64,000 bases of DNA, taken from NCBI RefSeq assembly GCF_920984665.1, contig NZ_CAKLBP010000007.1, positions 266,077 through 330,076 of the forward strand, read 5' to 3'. Positions 1-8,390 of this stretch are shown piece by piece; within the stretch, counting starts at the first letter, position 1; the number at the start of each line of letters is the position of its first letter. A program made the translations under genes and the position numbers. This DNA comes from Pedobacter sp. Leaf170. Its GTDB lineage: Bacteria; Bacteroidota; Bacteroidia; Sphingobacteriales; Sphingobacteriaceae. The notes beneath the pieces were generated by a model. It ran no database searches, was not told where the DNA came from, and saw nothing but the letters and a program-made list of their open reading frames with translations.

Positions 1-2
1 GC

Positions 3-2462
3 GATGGATTAAAACCGGTTCACCGTCGTGTTTTATATGGCATGCTTGATCTTGGTGTAACAAGTAATAAACCTCACAAAAAATCGGCCCGTATTGTAGG
101 GGAGGTTTTAGGTAAATATCACCCACATGGTGATGCTTCCGTTTATTTTACAATGGTGCGTATGGCTCAGGATTGGAGCTTACGTTACCCAATGGTAGAT
201 GGACAAGGAAACTTTGGCCACATTGACGGCGACTCGCCGGCTGCAATGCGTTATACTGAGGCTCGTTTCTCTAAAATTGCAGAAGAAATGCTTGCCGATA
301 TCAATAAAGATACGGTAGATTTTCAGTTAAACTTTGATGATACATTACAGGAACCAACGGTTTTACCTGCTAAAATTCCTAACCTTTTAGTTAACGGTTC
401 TAGTGGTATTGCGGTAGGTATGGCAACAAATATGGCGCCACATAACCTAACCGAATGTATTGATGGTATTGTAAATTATATTGATAATAGAGAAATCACT
501 ATCGAGGAATTGATGAAGTTTGTAAAAGCTCCCGATTTTCCTACTGGTGGTATTATTTATGGATATACTGGTGTTAAAGAAGCTTTCGAAACTGGGCGGG
601 GCCGTATTGTAATGCGTGCTAAAGCAGAAATCGAAAACCTTAAAGACCGTGAAGTAATCATTGTTACAGAAATCCCTTACCAGGTTAATAAAGCACAAAT
701 GATTGAGCGTACTGCTGAATTAGTTGGCGAGAAAAAACTTGAAGGTATTTCTAACATTAAAGATGAATCTAACAAAGATGGTATCCGTATCGTTTACGAA
801 ATTAAAAGGGATGCAAATGCCTCTATCGTTTTAAACAACTTATATAAATACACAGCTTTACAAACATCTTTCAGTGTAAATAATATTGCATTGGTAAAAG
901 GTCGTCCGCAAATGTTAAATCTTAAAGATTTGATTGTACATTTTGTAGATCACCGTCATGATGTTGTGATTCGTAGAACGAAATACGAATTAGCAGAAGC
1001 TGAAAAACGTGCACACATTTTAGAAGGGTATTTAATCGCTTTAGATCATTTAGATGAGGTAATTAAATTAATTCGTGCATCAGAAACTCCTGAAGAAGCC
1101 CGTGTTGGTTTAATGGAGAAATTTGGTTTAAGCGATATTCAGGCTCGTGCAATCCTTGATATGACTTTGCGTCGTTTAACAGGACTAGAGCGTGATAAAA
1201 TTAAAGAAGAGTATGCTGAATTAATGAAAACCATCGAAAATTTGAAATCTGTCTTAGCAGATGAAGGTTTGCGCATGCAGATTATCAAAGATGAACTGGA
1301 AGAAATTAAGCAAAAATTCGGCGATGAACGTAAAACAACCATAGTTCATTCTGCTGAAGATATGAGCATGGAAGATTTCATAGATGATGAAGAAGTTGTA
1401 ATCACTATTTCTCACGAGGGTTATGTAAAACGTACACCAGCAACAGAATTTAGAGCACAGGGTAGAGGTGGTAAAGGTTCTAAAGGCAGTACATCAAGAA
1501 ATGAAGATTTTATTGAGCACATGCTGGTTGCAACCAACCATAATTATATGTTATTCTTTACCGAAGCGGGAAGATGTTTCTGGTTAAGGGTTTATGAAAT
1601 TCCGGAAGGTTCTCGTACAAGTAAGGGCAGGGCCATCCAAAACATCATCAATATACCAAAAGAAGAAAAAATTAAGGCATATATTAAAGTTAAGAATCTA
1701 AAAGATCAGGAATATTTAGAGAATAACTTTATCATAATGTGTACTAAACAAGGTACAATAAAGAAAACTTCTCTTGAGGCATATTCTCGTCCGCGTGTAA
1801 ATGGTATTAATGCAATTAATATTAACGAAGGTGATGTTTTATTAGAAGCTTGTTTAACAAATGGCGAAAGCGAAATTGTTATGGCTTTACGCTCTGGAAG
1901 GGCAATCCGCTTTAATGAGAAAACTGTTCGTCCGATGGGTAGAACTGCAACCGGAGTACGCGGCGTAAGATTAGCTCATGATAAAGATGAAGTTGTTGGC
2001 ATGATTGCTGTAAACAATTCTGAAGTAACTGTGTTAGTAGTTTCAGAAAAAGGATACGGAAAACGTACAGATATCGAAGATTACCGTGTAACCAACCGTG
2101 GGGGTAAAGGTGTAAAAACCATTAACGTAACGGAAAAAACCGGACAATTAGTTTCGATAAAAGACGTTACAGATAGCGAAGATTTAATGATTATCAACCG
2201 TTCTGGCATTGTAATTAGAATACCGGTTTCGGCTTTAAGAGTGATGGGACGTGCAACTCAAGGTGTTCGTTTAATATCTTTAAAAGGTGATGATGAAATT
2301 GCTTCGGTAACCAAAATAGACCACGAGGATGATGAGGAAGAAGTAGACTTAGAAAATATTGTTGTTGATGGCGAAGAATTAGAAGCCGATAACACAACAG
2401 AAACAGAGGAAACTGAAGAGGAGAGTGGCTCGGAAGATGAAGATGAAAAAGAAGAAAATTAA
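3..2462 (+). CDS. gyrA: DNA gyrase subunit A, 5' end missing
   Basis: This is the breakage-reunion subunit of DNA gyrase, which introduces negative supercoils using ATP hydrolysed by GyrB. The reading frame is already open at base 3 (DGLKPVHRRVLYGML), so about 35 N-terminal residues lie before the window. The catalytic tyrosine is in AAMRYTEARF at 252-254. The GxxLVNGSSGIAVGMATN block and a six-bladed C-terminal beta-pinwheel follow. The pinwheel carries a GyrA-box variant, QGRGGKG, near 1461-1481, where E. coli has QRRGGKG, and an RGGKG repeat near 2098. The last 45 residues are almost all acidic, as in many Bacteroidota GyrA proteins. At the positions matching E. coli Ser83 and Asp87 there are Ala (135-137) and Phe (147-149). 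ParC was considered, but the GyrA box and VDGQGNFGHIDGD favour GyrA. The next gene begins 31 bases downstream, so it may be cotranscribed. Confidence 0.96.
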   Translation, partial: DGLKPVHRRVLYGMLDLGVTSNKPHKKSARIVGEVLGKYHPHGDASVYFTMVRMAQDWSLRYPMVDGQGNFGHIDGDSPAAMRYTEARFSKIAEEMLADINKDTVDFQLNFDDTLQEPTVLPAKIPNLLVNGSSGIAVGMATNMAPHNLTECIDGIVNYIDNREITIEELMKFVKAPDFPTGGIIYGYTGVKEAFETGRGRIVMRAKAEIENLKDREVIIVTEIPYQVNKAQMIERTAELVGEKKLEGISNIKDESNKDGIRIVYEIKRDANASIVLNNLYKYTALQTSFSVNNIALVKGRPQMLNLKDLIVHFVDHRHDVVIRRTKYELAEAEKRAHILEGYLIALDHLDEVIKLIRASETPEEARVGLMEKFGLSDIQARAILDMTLRRLTGLERDKIKEEYAELMKTIENLKSVLADEGLRMQIIKDELEEIKQKFGDERKTTIVHSAEDMSMEDFIDDEEVVITISHEGYVKRTPATEFRAQGRGGKGSKGSTSRNEDFIEHMLVATNHNYMLFFTEAGRCFWLRVYEIPEGSRTSKGRAIQNIINIPKEEKIKAYIKVKNLKDQEYLENNFIIMCTKQGTIKKTSLEAYSRPRVNGINAININEGDVLLEACLTNGESEIVMALRSGRAIRFNEKTVRPMGRTATGVRGVRLAHDKDEVVGMIAVNNSEVTVLVVSEKGYGKRTDIEDYRVTNRGGKGVKTINVTEKTGQLVSIKDVTDSEDLMIINRSGIVIRIPVSALRVMGRATQGVRLISLKGDDEIASVTKIDHEDDEEEVDLENIVVDGEELEADNTTETEETEEESGSEDEDEKEEN

Positions 2463-2493
2463 ACTAATTAAATAAGAATAGAATAGTTGTTTT

Positions 2494-3582
2494 ATGAAAA
2501 GAATAGTTTTAAGTAGCATTTTAGTTGGCGTTGCTAGTTTAGCATTTGCCCAAAAAAGCGAAGTTAGTGCCGCAAAAAATGCATGGGGTGTATTCCAGAT
2601 TACTGGACAAACTGCATCAACACCATTAGCTAAAAAGTTAGAATCTTTATCTGCAGGCTTAGCTCACACAGATAAAGCAATAGCTGATGAAAAATCTAAA
2701 GTAATGCCAGAAGCCTGGACCTATCGTGCTTTGTTCGCCTCATCGGCAGCTTTGCTTGATACCACCAATGCACAAAATGCTGATGCTCAGTTAAAAATTG
2801 CTACTGATGCAGTTGCACAGGCAAAAACATTAGATACGAAAGGTGCAGAAAAAGATAACATTACAATTGCTGAAACTAATATTGCAAATGCAATTAGAAA
2901 TGCTGGTGTAATGGCTTACAACAAAAAAGATTACAAAACTGCTTACGATAAATTTGTTCAGGCAACTGTAATTAATCCTGCAGATACCGCCATGTATTTA
3001 AATGCTGGTGTTGCTGCAAGAAATTTAAATGATTACCCAAATACCATTAAACAGTTTAAAAAGGTAATCTCTTTAAATTCGCCACAGGCTAAAGATTTGT
3101 ATTCTGAATTAATTAATATGTCTTTATCTCAACAGAAAGATACAACAGCTGCGATAGCATTAATTCAAGAGGCAACAGCTAAATATCCTGAGGAAACAAA
3201 TTTTATTAAATCAGAAACTCAGATTTATATTGATAGAGGTGATGTTGCAAAATCTGAACAAATGTTAAACACTTTAGCTACAAAAGAGCCAAATAATGCA
3301 GCATATCAGGTTTTATTGGGTAATATTTATTTCTCTCAGGCATTAAAATTACAAGATGCTAGAAATAAAATTGATGCTAAAAAAGTTAAAGAGTTTAATG
3401 ATGTAACTACGAAAATGAATGGTTTATTAGAAAAATCGTTACCATTTTACAAGAAGGCATTGGATATAGATGCTAAAAATGTAGGTGCTTTAGAAACTTT
3501 GAAAACAATTTATGCTTTCAAAAATGATACAAAAAACTACGAGGATGTTAAAAAACGTTTGGATGCACTTCCAAAACAATAA
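2494..3582 (+). CDS. Exported tetratricopeptide-repeat protein
   Basis: The protein has 362 residues and starts with a signal peptide (MKRIVLSSILVGVASLAFA, then QKSE), so it is probably periplasmic. The body is Ala/Lys-rich and helical, with TPR units such as GVMAYNKKDYKTAYDKFVQATVINPADT, followed by related units up to residue 350. TPR domains bind protein partners; no catalytic domain is visible. It lies 31 bases after gyrA in the same direction and ends at a strong intrinsic terminator, so it is probably the last gene of a gyrA transcript. The next gene encodes a paralogue with the same layout (signal, then AQKSxxxxARNxxG). The precise role is unknown. Confidence 0.85.
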   Translation: MKRIVLSSILVGVASLAFAQKSEVSAAKNAWGVFQITGQTASTPLAKKLESLSAGLAHTDKAIADEKSKVMPEAWTYRALFASSAALLDTTNAQNADAQLKIATDAVAQAKTLDTKGAEKDNITIAETNIANAIRNAGVMAYNKKDYKTAYDKFVQATVINPADTAMYLNAGVAARNLNDYPNTIKQFKKVISLNSPQAKDLYSELINMSLSQQKDTTAAIALIQEATAKYPEETNFIKSETQIYIDRGDVAKSEQMLNTLATKEPNNAAYQVLLGNIYFSQALKLQDARNKIDAKKVKEFNDVTTKMNGLLEKSLPFYKKALDIDAKNVGALETLKTIYAFKNDTKNYEDVKKRLDALPKQ

Positions 3583-3600
3583 TATTTAGCAATGTAAAAA

Positions 3601-3632
3601 AAGAGCTTCGAAATTTCGAGGCTCTTTTTTTT
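3601..3632 (+). terminator. Intrinsic terminator after the gyrA/TPR transcript
   Basis: A 12-bp inverted repeat (AAGAGCTTCGAA at 3601-3612 and TTCGAGGCTCTT at 3615-3626, one G-T wobble) is followed by a run of eight T, 19 bases after the TPR stop codon. Confidence 0.9.
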
Positions 3633-3667
3633 ATGTCTATTTTTACGCTTTAACATTTCAATATTCT

Positions 3668-4813
3668 ATGCTAAAATACTCAGGTTTACTATTCGGAACG
3701 CTAATTACGCTATCAATTAATACAATGGCACAAAAAAGCCAAATGCTAATCGCCAGAAATTCGGTTGGTAAACTTCAAGCTTCTTTTGCCGGTAAAGATG
3801 ATGCTAAAAAGCAACTGGGTATAATTACTGAAGGATTAAAATCTATAGAATCAGCAGAAAAAGATAGTAAGACTAAAAACTGGCCTGAAACCTTTGCTAT
3901 AAAATCATACTTAACATCTTATGCAGCAATTATTGATACCGATGCCGCTGCATCTGATAAGTATTTCGACGCTGCAGTTGAAGCAGTAAAAAAAGCTAAA
4001 AGCCTGGAGAAATATGAGGATCCGGCAGGTTTAATTAAAGCATCTGAACATAATATTTTAATTAAAAAGCAGGATAGGGGCAATCTATCTTATTTTAATA
4101 ATGATTTTAAGGAAGCGCTTGAAGATTTAAGAGAGGTTAGCGATAAATTTCCGGCTGATACTACATTAGCCTTAAATACAGCTATTTGCGCTCAAAACGT
4201 TCAACTTTATGATGAATCATTGAAATATTTTAAGAGAGCGAAGGAGGACAGTATTAAAAACCCGGCAGTTTTTCAAAAAATGTCTCAGCTTTATGTAGCT
4301 AAATATGATAACGAGGCTGCTATAAAAGTTTTAGAAGATGGTTTGAAACTAAATCCTTATAATCATTCCTTAACCAACGATTACATTAATCTTTTGTTAG
4401 ATAACGAGAATTACACAAAAGCATCATCATTAATTGAAAGCAATTTAAAAGTTGAAAAAGGAAATAAATTATTGTTTTTCTTATACGGCTATCTACAGCA
4501 AGTTAGTGGCAATAATCCAACAGCAATTTTAGCTTATAATAAAGCACTCGAAACCGACCAAAACTATTTTGATGCACTTTATCAGTTAGGCTTAGCATAC
4601 ATTAATACTGCAAATGAAGCTTTGAAGAAAGCAGATGCTGATAAGAAAAACCAATATGGCTCGCTAATTAATAAAGCGCAGTTTGCTTTACTTAGAGCAA
4701 ATGAAATCAATCCAAACGACAAGAAAGCTGTACAGCTGCTTATGGAAATTTACACCAGAAAAAATGCACAAGATAAAGTGCAGGATTTACAACGTAGATT
4801 ACAGGAACTTTAA
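3668..4813 (+). CDS. Exported tetratricopeptide-repeat protein, paralogue of the preceding gene
   Basis: The protein has 381 residues with an N-terminal signal (MLKYSGLLFGTLITLSINTMA, then QKSQM). The start AQKSQMLIARNSVGKLQ parallels AQKSEVSAAKNAWGVFQ in the preceding gene, so the two look like a tandem duplication that has diverged. Helical TPR units fill the rest, for example NDFKEALEDLREVSDKFPADTTLAL and AILAYNKALETDQNYFDALYQLGLAYI. It is probably a periplasmic scaffold protein. A terminator separates it from the upstream gene, so it needs its own promoter, perhaps in 3633-3667. No enzymatic motif is seen. The 105 bases after its stop hold nothing I recognise. Confidence 0.83.
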   Translation: MLKYSGLLFGTLITLSINTMAQKSQMLIARNSVGKLQASFAGKDDAKKQLGIITEGLKSIESAEKDSKTKNWPETFAIKSYLTSYAAIIDTDAAASDKYFDAAVEAVKKAKSLEKYEDPAGLIKASEHNILIKKQDRGNLSYFNNDFKEALEDLREVSDKFPADTTLALNTAICAQNVQLYDESLKYFKRAKEDSIKNPAVFQKMSQLYVAKYDNEAAIKVLEDGLKLNPYNHSLTNDYINLLLDNENYTKASSLIESNLKVEKGNKLLFFLYGYLQQVSGNNPTAILAYNKALETDQNYFDALYQLGLAYINTANEALKKADADKKNQYGSLINKAQFALLRANEINPNDKKAVQLLMEIYTRKNAQDKVQDLQRRLQEL

Positions 4814-4918
4814 AATATTATTGTTGATGTCCTTAAATAAAGGAAGAGGTTGTGTAAATATCAACTTAACATAATATTAATTATAAGACAAATTATTAGT
4901 TCGTATTATATCAGGTAA

Positions 4919-5362
4919 TTACTTCGACGTTTGCTTGGCTGCAGAAATTACTAATGGCGGATTATCAGCTGCGTTACCTTTGTTCAGTTTTAAAATGCCT
5001 TTAACAGATACTGGTAAGTAAGTAAATTTTATAGGCTCGGCCATTTCAACTAAAACCATAATTGGAATACCATTTTTACCACAAAAGAAACATTGATTTA
5101 TTGGCAATGTTGAAAGCATAAACTTAGTTTGTTTCATACCATCTTTTATCGGCACAATATATCCTTCCAATTCAAAGGCTTTATTCTCATGCTTTTTAAT
5201 TTCAGCATTGTAAACTGCGTACATTTCTGTAGGCTTCACATTTTTAAAAGTTACATCTCCAATAATGTCCCAGTTTGGCGAATCAATCTGGTCACTAAAA
5301 TCGTGTTGCGCACTCGCTTTAAATCCAATAAAAATTAAAGCAATTAAAATTATTTTTTTCAT
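4919..5362 (-). CDS. Small exported CxxCG protein, copy A of four (DUF3299-like)
   Basis: About 147 residues. I chose the ATG at 5362 because a signal peptide follows it (MKKIILIALIFIGFKASA, then QHDF) and it lies 17 bases after the upstream stop; the upstream ATG at 5407 would overlap the Fur gene and add a non-signal leader. The core reads: a weakly conserved LxxKNVKPTEMYAVY region, then FELEGYIVPI, then MLSTLPINQCFFCGKNGIP, then a hydrophobic strand and a K/G turn. This resembles the DUF3299 (COG3495) fold, with a CxxCG motif added. It is the last gene of the metal-type operon and closest in sequence to copy B. The Cys pair may bind metal or a partner; this is inference. Confidence 0.75.
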   Translation of the reverse strand: MKKIILIALIFIGFKASAQHDFSDQIDSPNWDIIGDVTFKNVKPTEMYAVYNAEIKKHENKAFELEGYIVPIKDGMKQTKFMLSTLPINQCFFCGKNGIPIMVLVEMAEPIKFTYLPVSVKGILKLNKGNAADNPPLVISAAKQTSK

Positions 5363-5378
5363 AGTATGATTTTGTGAT

Positions 5379-5813
5379 CTAATTGATTTTTTCTGAACAA
5401 GCTTCACAAATCCCGGTGGCGACTAAATTTAATTGCGCTACACTAAATCCTTTTGGCACACTAAATGCCGGAATTTTAACGCTGTCTAAACAATAAACTT
5501 TTTGACAATTATTGCAATTGAAATGCACATGTTCATCGTGATGTTGGTGTGCAGAGCAACCATCAGAACAAATTGCATAATTTGCCGTTCCATGATTATC
5601 AAGAACTTTATGAATTATTCCTTTCTCTTCAAAAGCTTTTAAAACCCTATATAAAGTAACACGGTCTACAATTTTCCCCATCACTTGTTCTAAATATGGT
5701 TGAGAAACTGCAGAATCTCTTTTACTTAAAATATCCAGAACTTGCAACCTTGGACCGGTGCGTTTAAGTCCGTTTTTTATAAGTAAATTTTCAAATCTTT
5801 CTGTGTTTTTCAT
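5379..5813 (-). CDS. Fur/Zur-family transcriptional regulator
   Basis: The protein has about 144 residues from the ATG at 5813 (MKNTERFENLLIKNG); an in-frame ATG at 5831 would add six residues. The winged-helix half (LKRTGPRLQVLDILSK, VTLYRVLKAFEEKGII) is followed by a hinge and a metal-binding half: a His-rich patch HQHHDEHVHF, then CNNCxxVYC, and a C-terminal CEAC pair. The two CxxC pairs would hold structural zinc. Fur-family repressors use Fe, Zn or Mn as corepressor; which one cannot be told from sequence, but the MerC-like and ABC-transporter neighbours suggest a zinc sensor (Zur). It sits inside the operon, between copies A and B, so it probably controls its own operon through the candidate sites at 9665-9702. 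Confidence 0.88.
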   Translation of the reverse strand: MKNTERFENLLIKNGLKRTGPRLQVLDILSKRDSAVSQPYLEQVMGKIVDRVTLYRVLKAFEEKGIIHKVLDNHGTANYAICSDGCSAHQHHDEHVHFNCNNCQKVYCLDSVKIPAFSVPKGFSVAQLNLVATGICEACSEKIN

Positions 5814-5831
5814 CAACACAAAAATAAACAT

Positions 5832-6284
5832 TTATATTATGATTTTGGCATTTTTGAGGGATATAGGTGCTGCAAAACTAGCATCCCTCCTTTCGAGTTT
5901 CAAAATTCCAGCGATTTTAATTGGCTTAACAGAGAAGGCGATTGCTTTGTCCATCTCCACCATAATCATTGCTGGAATACCGTTTTTTCCGCAGAAATAA
6001 CATTGATTTATTGGCAATGTTGCCAAAAAGAATTTCTGCTGATTTACACCAGCTTTTATCGGAATTAGATATCCGGTTAGGTCAAATACTTTGTTCTCAA
6101 AACGTTTTATCGATTCGCTAAATATTGGGAAAAGTTCATTCTTATCTGTAAGTTCAAATTTTACTGAGCCAATAATATCCCAATTTAACGAATGTAATTC
6201 ATCACTTAATTGATGTTTTTTATTAGATTGAGCTACAGATTTTAAACTGCAGCAAGCGAAAAAAATCAAGAGAAAGCCTTTCAT
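5832..6284 (-). CDS. Small exported CxxCG protein, copy B of four (DUF3299-like)
   Basis: 150 residues with an N-terminal signal (MKGFLLIFFACCSLKSVAQ). It shares with copy A the string LPINQCxFCGKNGIPxM, the LNWDIIGxVxF start and the DxTGYLIPIKAG strand, so A and B are the closest pair. The start overlaps the copy C stop by four bases (ATGA at 6281-6284), which indicates translational coupling. Another cysteine pair in the signal region (ACC) could make it a lipoprotein, but no clean lipobox is seen. Function unknown; the operon context suggests a periplasmic metal-related role. Confidence 0.75.
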   Translation of the reverse strand: MKGFLLIFFACCSLKSVAQSNKKHQLSDELHSLNWDIIGSVKFELTDKNELFPIFSESIKRFENKVFDLTGYLIPIKAGVNQQKFFLATLPINQCYFCGKNGIPAMIMVEMDKAIAFSVKPIKIAGILKLERRDASFAAPISLKNAKIII

Positions 6285-6721
6285 AATTGCTCAGCATCTA
6301 GAAGAAAAAATTCAGATCGTTTATCACCAGAATCGTTTATTACAATTTTGCCTTTAAGTTTTATCGGTTTGCTGCTATAATTTATAGGATTTTTCATTTT
6401 AACTTCTACCATAGCTGGTATATCTCCGGAGCCACAAAATGGACATGATTCTACAGGAACTATTGATAGCATAAATTCAGAAAACTTGTTTCCAACTTTT
6501 ATAGGAATGATGTAACCTGGTAATTCAATTATTTTATTATTTAAAGCTTTTAGTTCTGCCGGATAAAATACTTTCCATTCTAAGGGCTTAACTTGTTTCT
6601 CGTATCTCAAACCAATTAAATTCCAGTATTTGGTTCTCATATCTGTATGCACCTGTACTTGCGCATGTATTGCTTTGCTGGTAAAAGCTAAAAACAAAAT
6701 CACTAATATTAGCCTTTTCAT
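6281..6721 (-). CDS. Small exported CxxCG protein, copy C of four (DUF3299-like)
   Basis: 146 residues; signal MKRLILVILFLAFTSKAIHA, then QVQVHTDMRTKYWNLIGLRYEKQ. The core has IIELPGYIIPIKVG, then FMLSIVPVESCPFCGSGDIPAMVEVKM, then PIKLKGKIVINDSGD. These strings are nearly the same in copy D, so C and D form the second sub-pair. A six-base gap separates it from copy D upstream and a four-base overlap joins it to copy B. The 'GYxxP' strand and C-terminal 'KLKGxxxIND' strand recall DUF3299, where the segment equivalent to CPFCG is normally a CxH-type loop; this comparison is from memory. Confidence 0.75.
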   Translation of the reverse strand: MKRLILVILFLAFTSKAIHAQVQVHTDMRTKYWNLIGLRYEKQVKPLEWKVFYPAELKALNNKIIELPGYIIPIKVGNKFSEFMLSIVPVESCPFCGSGDIPAMVEVKMKNPINYSSKPIKLKGKIVINDSGDKRSEFFLLDAEQL

Positions 6722-6727
6722 AAGTTA

Positions 6728-7180
6728 TTATTGTAAGATTAATACCGCATCCACAAGAAAAAATTCACTTTGATCATTACCAGAATCATTAATTATAAAT
6801 TTGCCTTTTAACTTTATCGGTTTATCCGTTATAGCAATTGATTTACTGGTTTTTACCTGCAACATTGCCGGAATATCACCGGTGCCACAATACGGGCATG
6901 ATTCTACAGGTACAATCGAAAACATAAATTCCGTGAATTTAGCGCCGACTTTCGTCGGAATCATATAACCAGGCAATTCGATTATTTTATTGTGTAACGA
7001 TGTTAAGGGTGCGGGATAAACACTTCCCCATTTACCGGGCGAAAGTTCTTTATCATATCTTAAACCAATAGTATTCCAGGTTTTGGTGCGCAAGTCTTTA
7101 TGAACCTTAACCTGAGCTTTAAGTTCGAGTAAACCTAAAAATAAGACATTAAAAAAAAATAAGACCACTACCCTCTTCAT
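6728..7180 (-). CDS. Small exported CxxCG protein, copy D of four (DUF3299-like)
   Basis: 150 residues from the ATG at 7180, chosen because a signal peptide follows (MKRVVVLFFFNVLFLGLLELKA, then QVKVHKDLRTKTWN) and it is one base after the permease stop; the ATG at 7210 would run 29 bases into the permease gene. The core repeats that of copy C: IIELPGYMIPTKVG, then SIVPVESCPYCGTGDIPAM, then PIKLKGKFIINDSGND, with a FFLVDA end. It is the first of the four copies after the ABC transporter genes, which suggests that the ancestral single copy stood here. Confidence 0.75.
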   Translation of the reverse strand: MKRVVVLFFFNVLFLGLLELKAQVKVHKDLRTKTWNTIGLRYDKELSPGKWGSVYPAPLTSLHNKIIELPGYMIPTKVGAKFTEFMFSIVPVESCPYCGTGDIPAMLQVKTSKSIAITDKPIKLKGKFIINDSGNDQSEFFLVDAVLILQ

Positions 7181-7181
7181 T

Positions 7182-8390
7182 TTATCTGTCTTTAGAAAGT
7201 GTTTTGGCAATATCCACCCGGTAGGTTTGCAATGCAGGAATTACTGATGCGACGATACCTATAATTAGTCCGGCCAAAAGCAAATAAAGTTCTTCTACAA
7301 CAAAATAAAGTCCGGTTAATTTAGCCTGAGATGATTCCTGGTATTTGCCAATAACTTCAATAGCAAGGTGTCCAATTAAAAGTCCGATGAAGGCACCAAT
7401 AGTGGTGATTAATAAGCCTTCTAACATCACCAAAAAGAAAAGTTTTAGTTTTGATGCACCCAAACAACGCATAATAGCCAAATCGTATTTCTTCTCTTTC
7501 ATAGAATTATATAAACTGATAAAAACGCTTAACGCAGAAATTGCCATAATTAGGATGGCAAACCATTTCAATGTATCAATGCCCACACCAATAAGTGAAA
7601 ATAATCTTGCACTTTCCATTGCCGGAGAAGCCGCTTGCATGTTTGTACTTTGATTTACCATGCGGGGAAATATTACAACTGACATTGGAGAACGATATTG
7701 AATTAAGATTGAAGTGATTTCTTTTTCATCAAGCTCATTTTTAGGTTCCTTCTGATGTTCTTCATGCTCATCTTCCTCAGCATGCATTTTGTAAATGCTA
7801 CCGATATTTGTCAGAATTAAATTATCAGTTACATTATTCTGAACCTTTAAAATTCCTCTAACAACGTAGGCATTCTTTTTATGTTCATCTCCGTTATCAC
7901 TTAATCCGTGTGCACCGAAAAACTTGTCTCCAACTTTTAAATTCGCTTCTTTGGCAACAGTATTACCTATTGTTGCTTCCAAATCCTTGCTCCAAAAATT
8001 GCCTTTATCTAACTTTAAACCATACAAACCTATAAAAGTTGTATCCGTACCAACAATCCTATATCCGGCATAGTTATCGCCCAGCGCCAAAGGAACAGCT
8101 CTTTTAACTAATGGATTTTGCATTAATTCCTGAGCATCTTTTGCAGGGATATTTCCTGTTGGGAAATCTATATGATAAATACTGCTCAAAATTAATTGCA
8201 GCGGACTACCCTTAGCACCTACCACCAAATCGATATCCTTTGCATTTTGCTCTAATTTGTTACCAATTTGTGATGATGCTAGAAATAATATCGACAGTAT
8301 GCCTACGCCAAAAGCAACCAATAATATATTTAAAATAGCCGTTAGCTTATTTCTGAATATGTTTTTATAACTAATTTTAAGAATATTCAT
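7182..8390 (-). CDS. FtsX/MacB-like ABC transporter permease
   Basis: 402 residues with the MacB/LolC layout: one N-terminal membrane helix (residues 16-40, LTAILNILLVAFGVGILSIL), a periplasmic domain of about 220 residues, and three C-terminal helices around 268-395. The cytoplasmic loop MKEKKYDLAIMRCLGAS is the FtsX-type coupling region. The periplasmic domain carries an unusual acidic/His stretch near residues 203-213 (HAEEDEHEEHQ), which could bind metal. The start codon shares one base with the stop of the ATPase gene (TAATG at 8388-8392), so the two are coupled. Type VII ABC proteins of this kind usually work with an exported partner, here possibly the CxxCG proteins. Confidence 0.88.
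   Translation of the reverse strand: MNILKISYKNIFRNKLTAILNILLVAFGVGILSILFLASSQIGNKLEQNAKDIDLVVGAKGSPLQLILSSIYHIDFPTGNIPAKDAQELMQNPLVKRAVPLALGDNYAGYRIVGTDTTFIGLYGLKLDKGNFWSKDLEATIGNTVAKEANLKVGDKFFGAHGLSDNGDEHKKNAYVVRGILKVQNNVTDNLILTNIGSIYKMHAEEDEHEEHQKEPKNELDEKEITSILIQYRSPMSVVIFPRMVNQSTNMQAASPAMESARLFSLIGVGIDTLKWFAILIMAISALSVFISLYNSMKEKKYDLAIMRCLGASKLKLFFLVMLEGLLITTIGAFIGLLIGHLAIEVIGKYQESSQAKLTGLYFVVEELYLLLAGLIIGIVASVIPALQTYRVDIAKTLSKDR

Noticed and set aside
3..2462. Topoisomerase IV subunit A (parC) as alternative for gyrA
   Set aside because: A GyrA-box-like QGRGGKG and GyrA-type blocks around the active-site Tyr are present.
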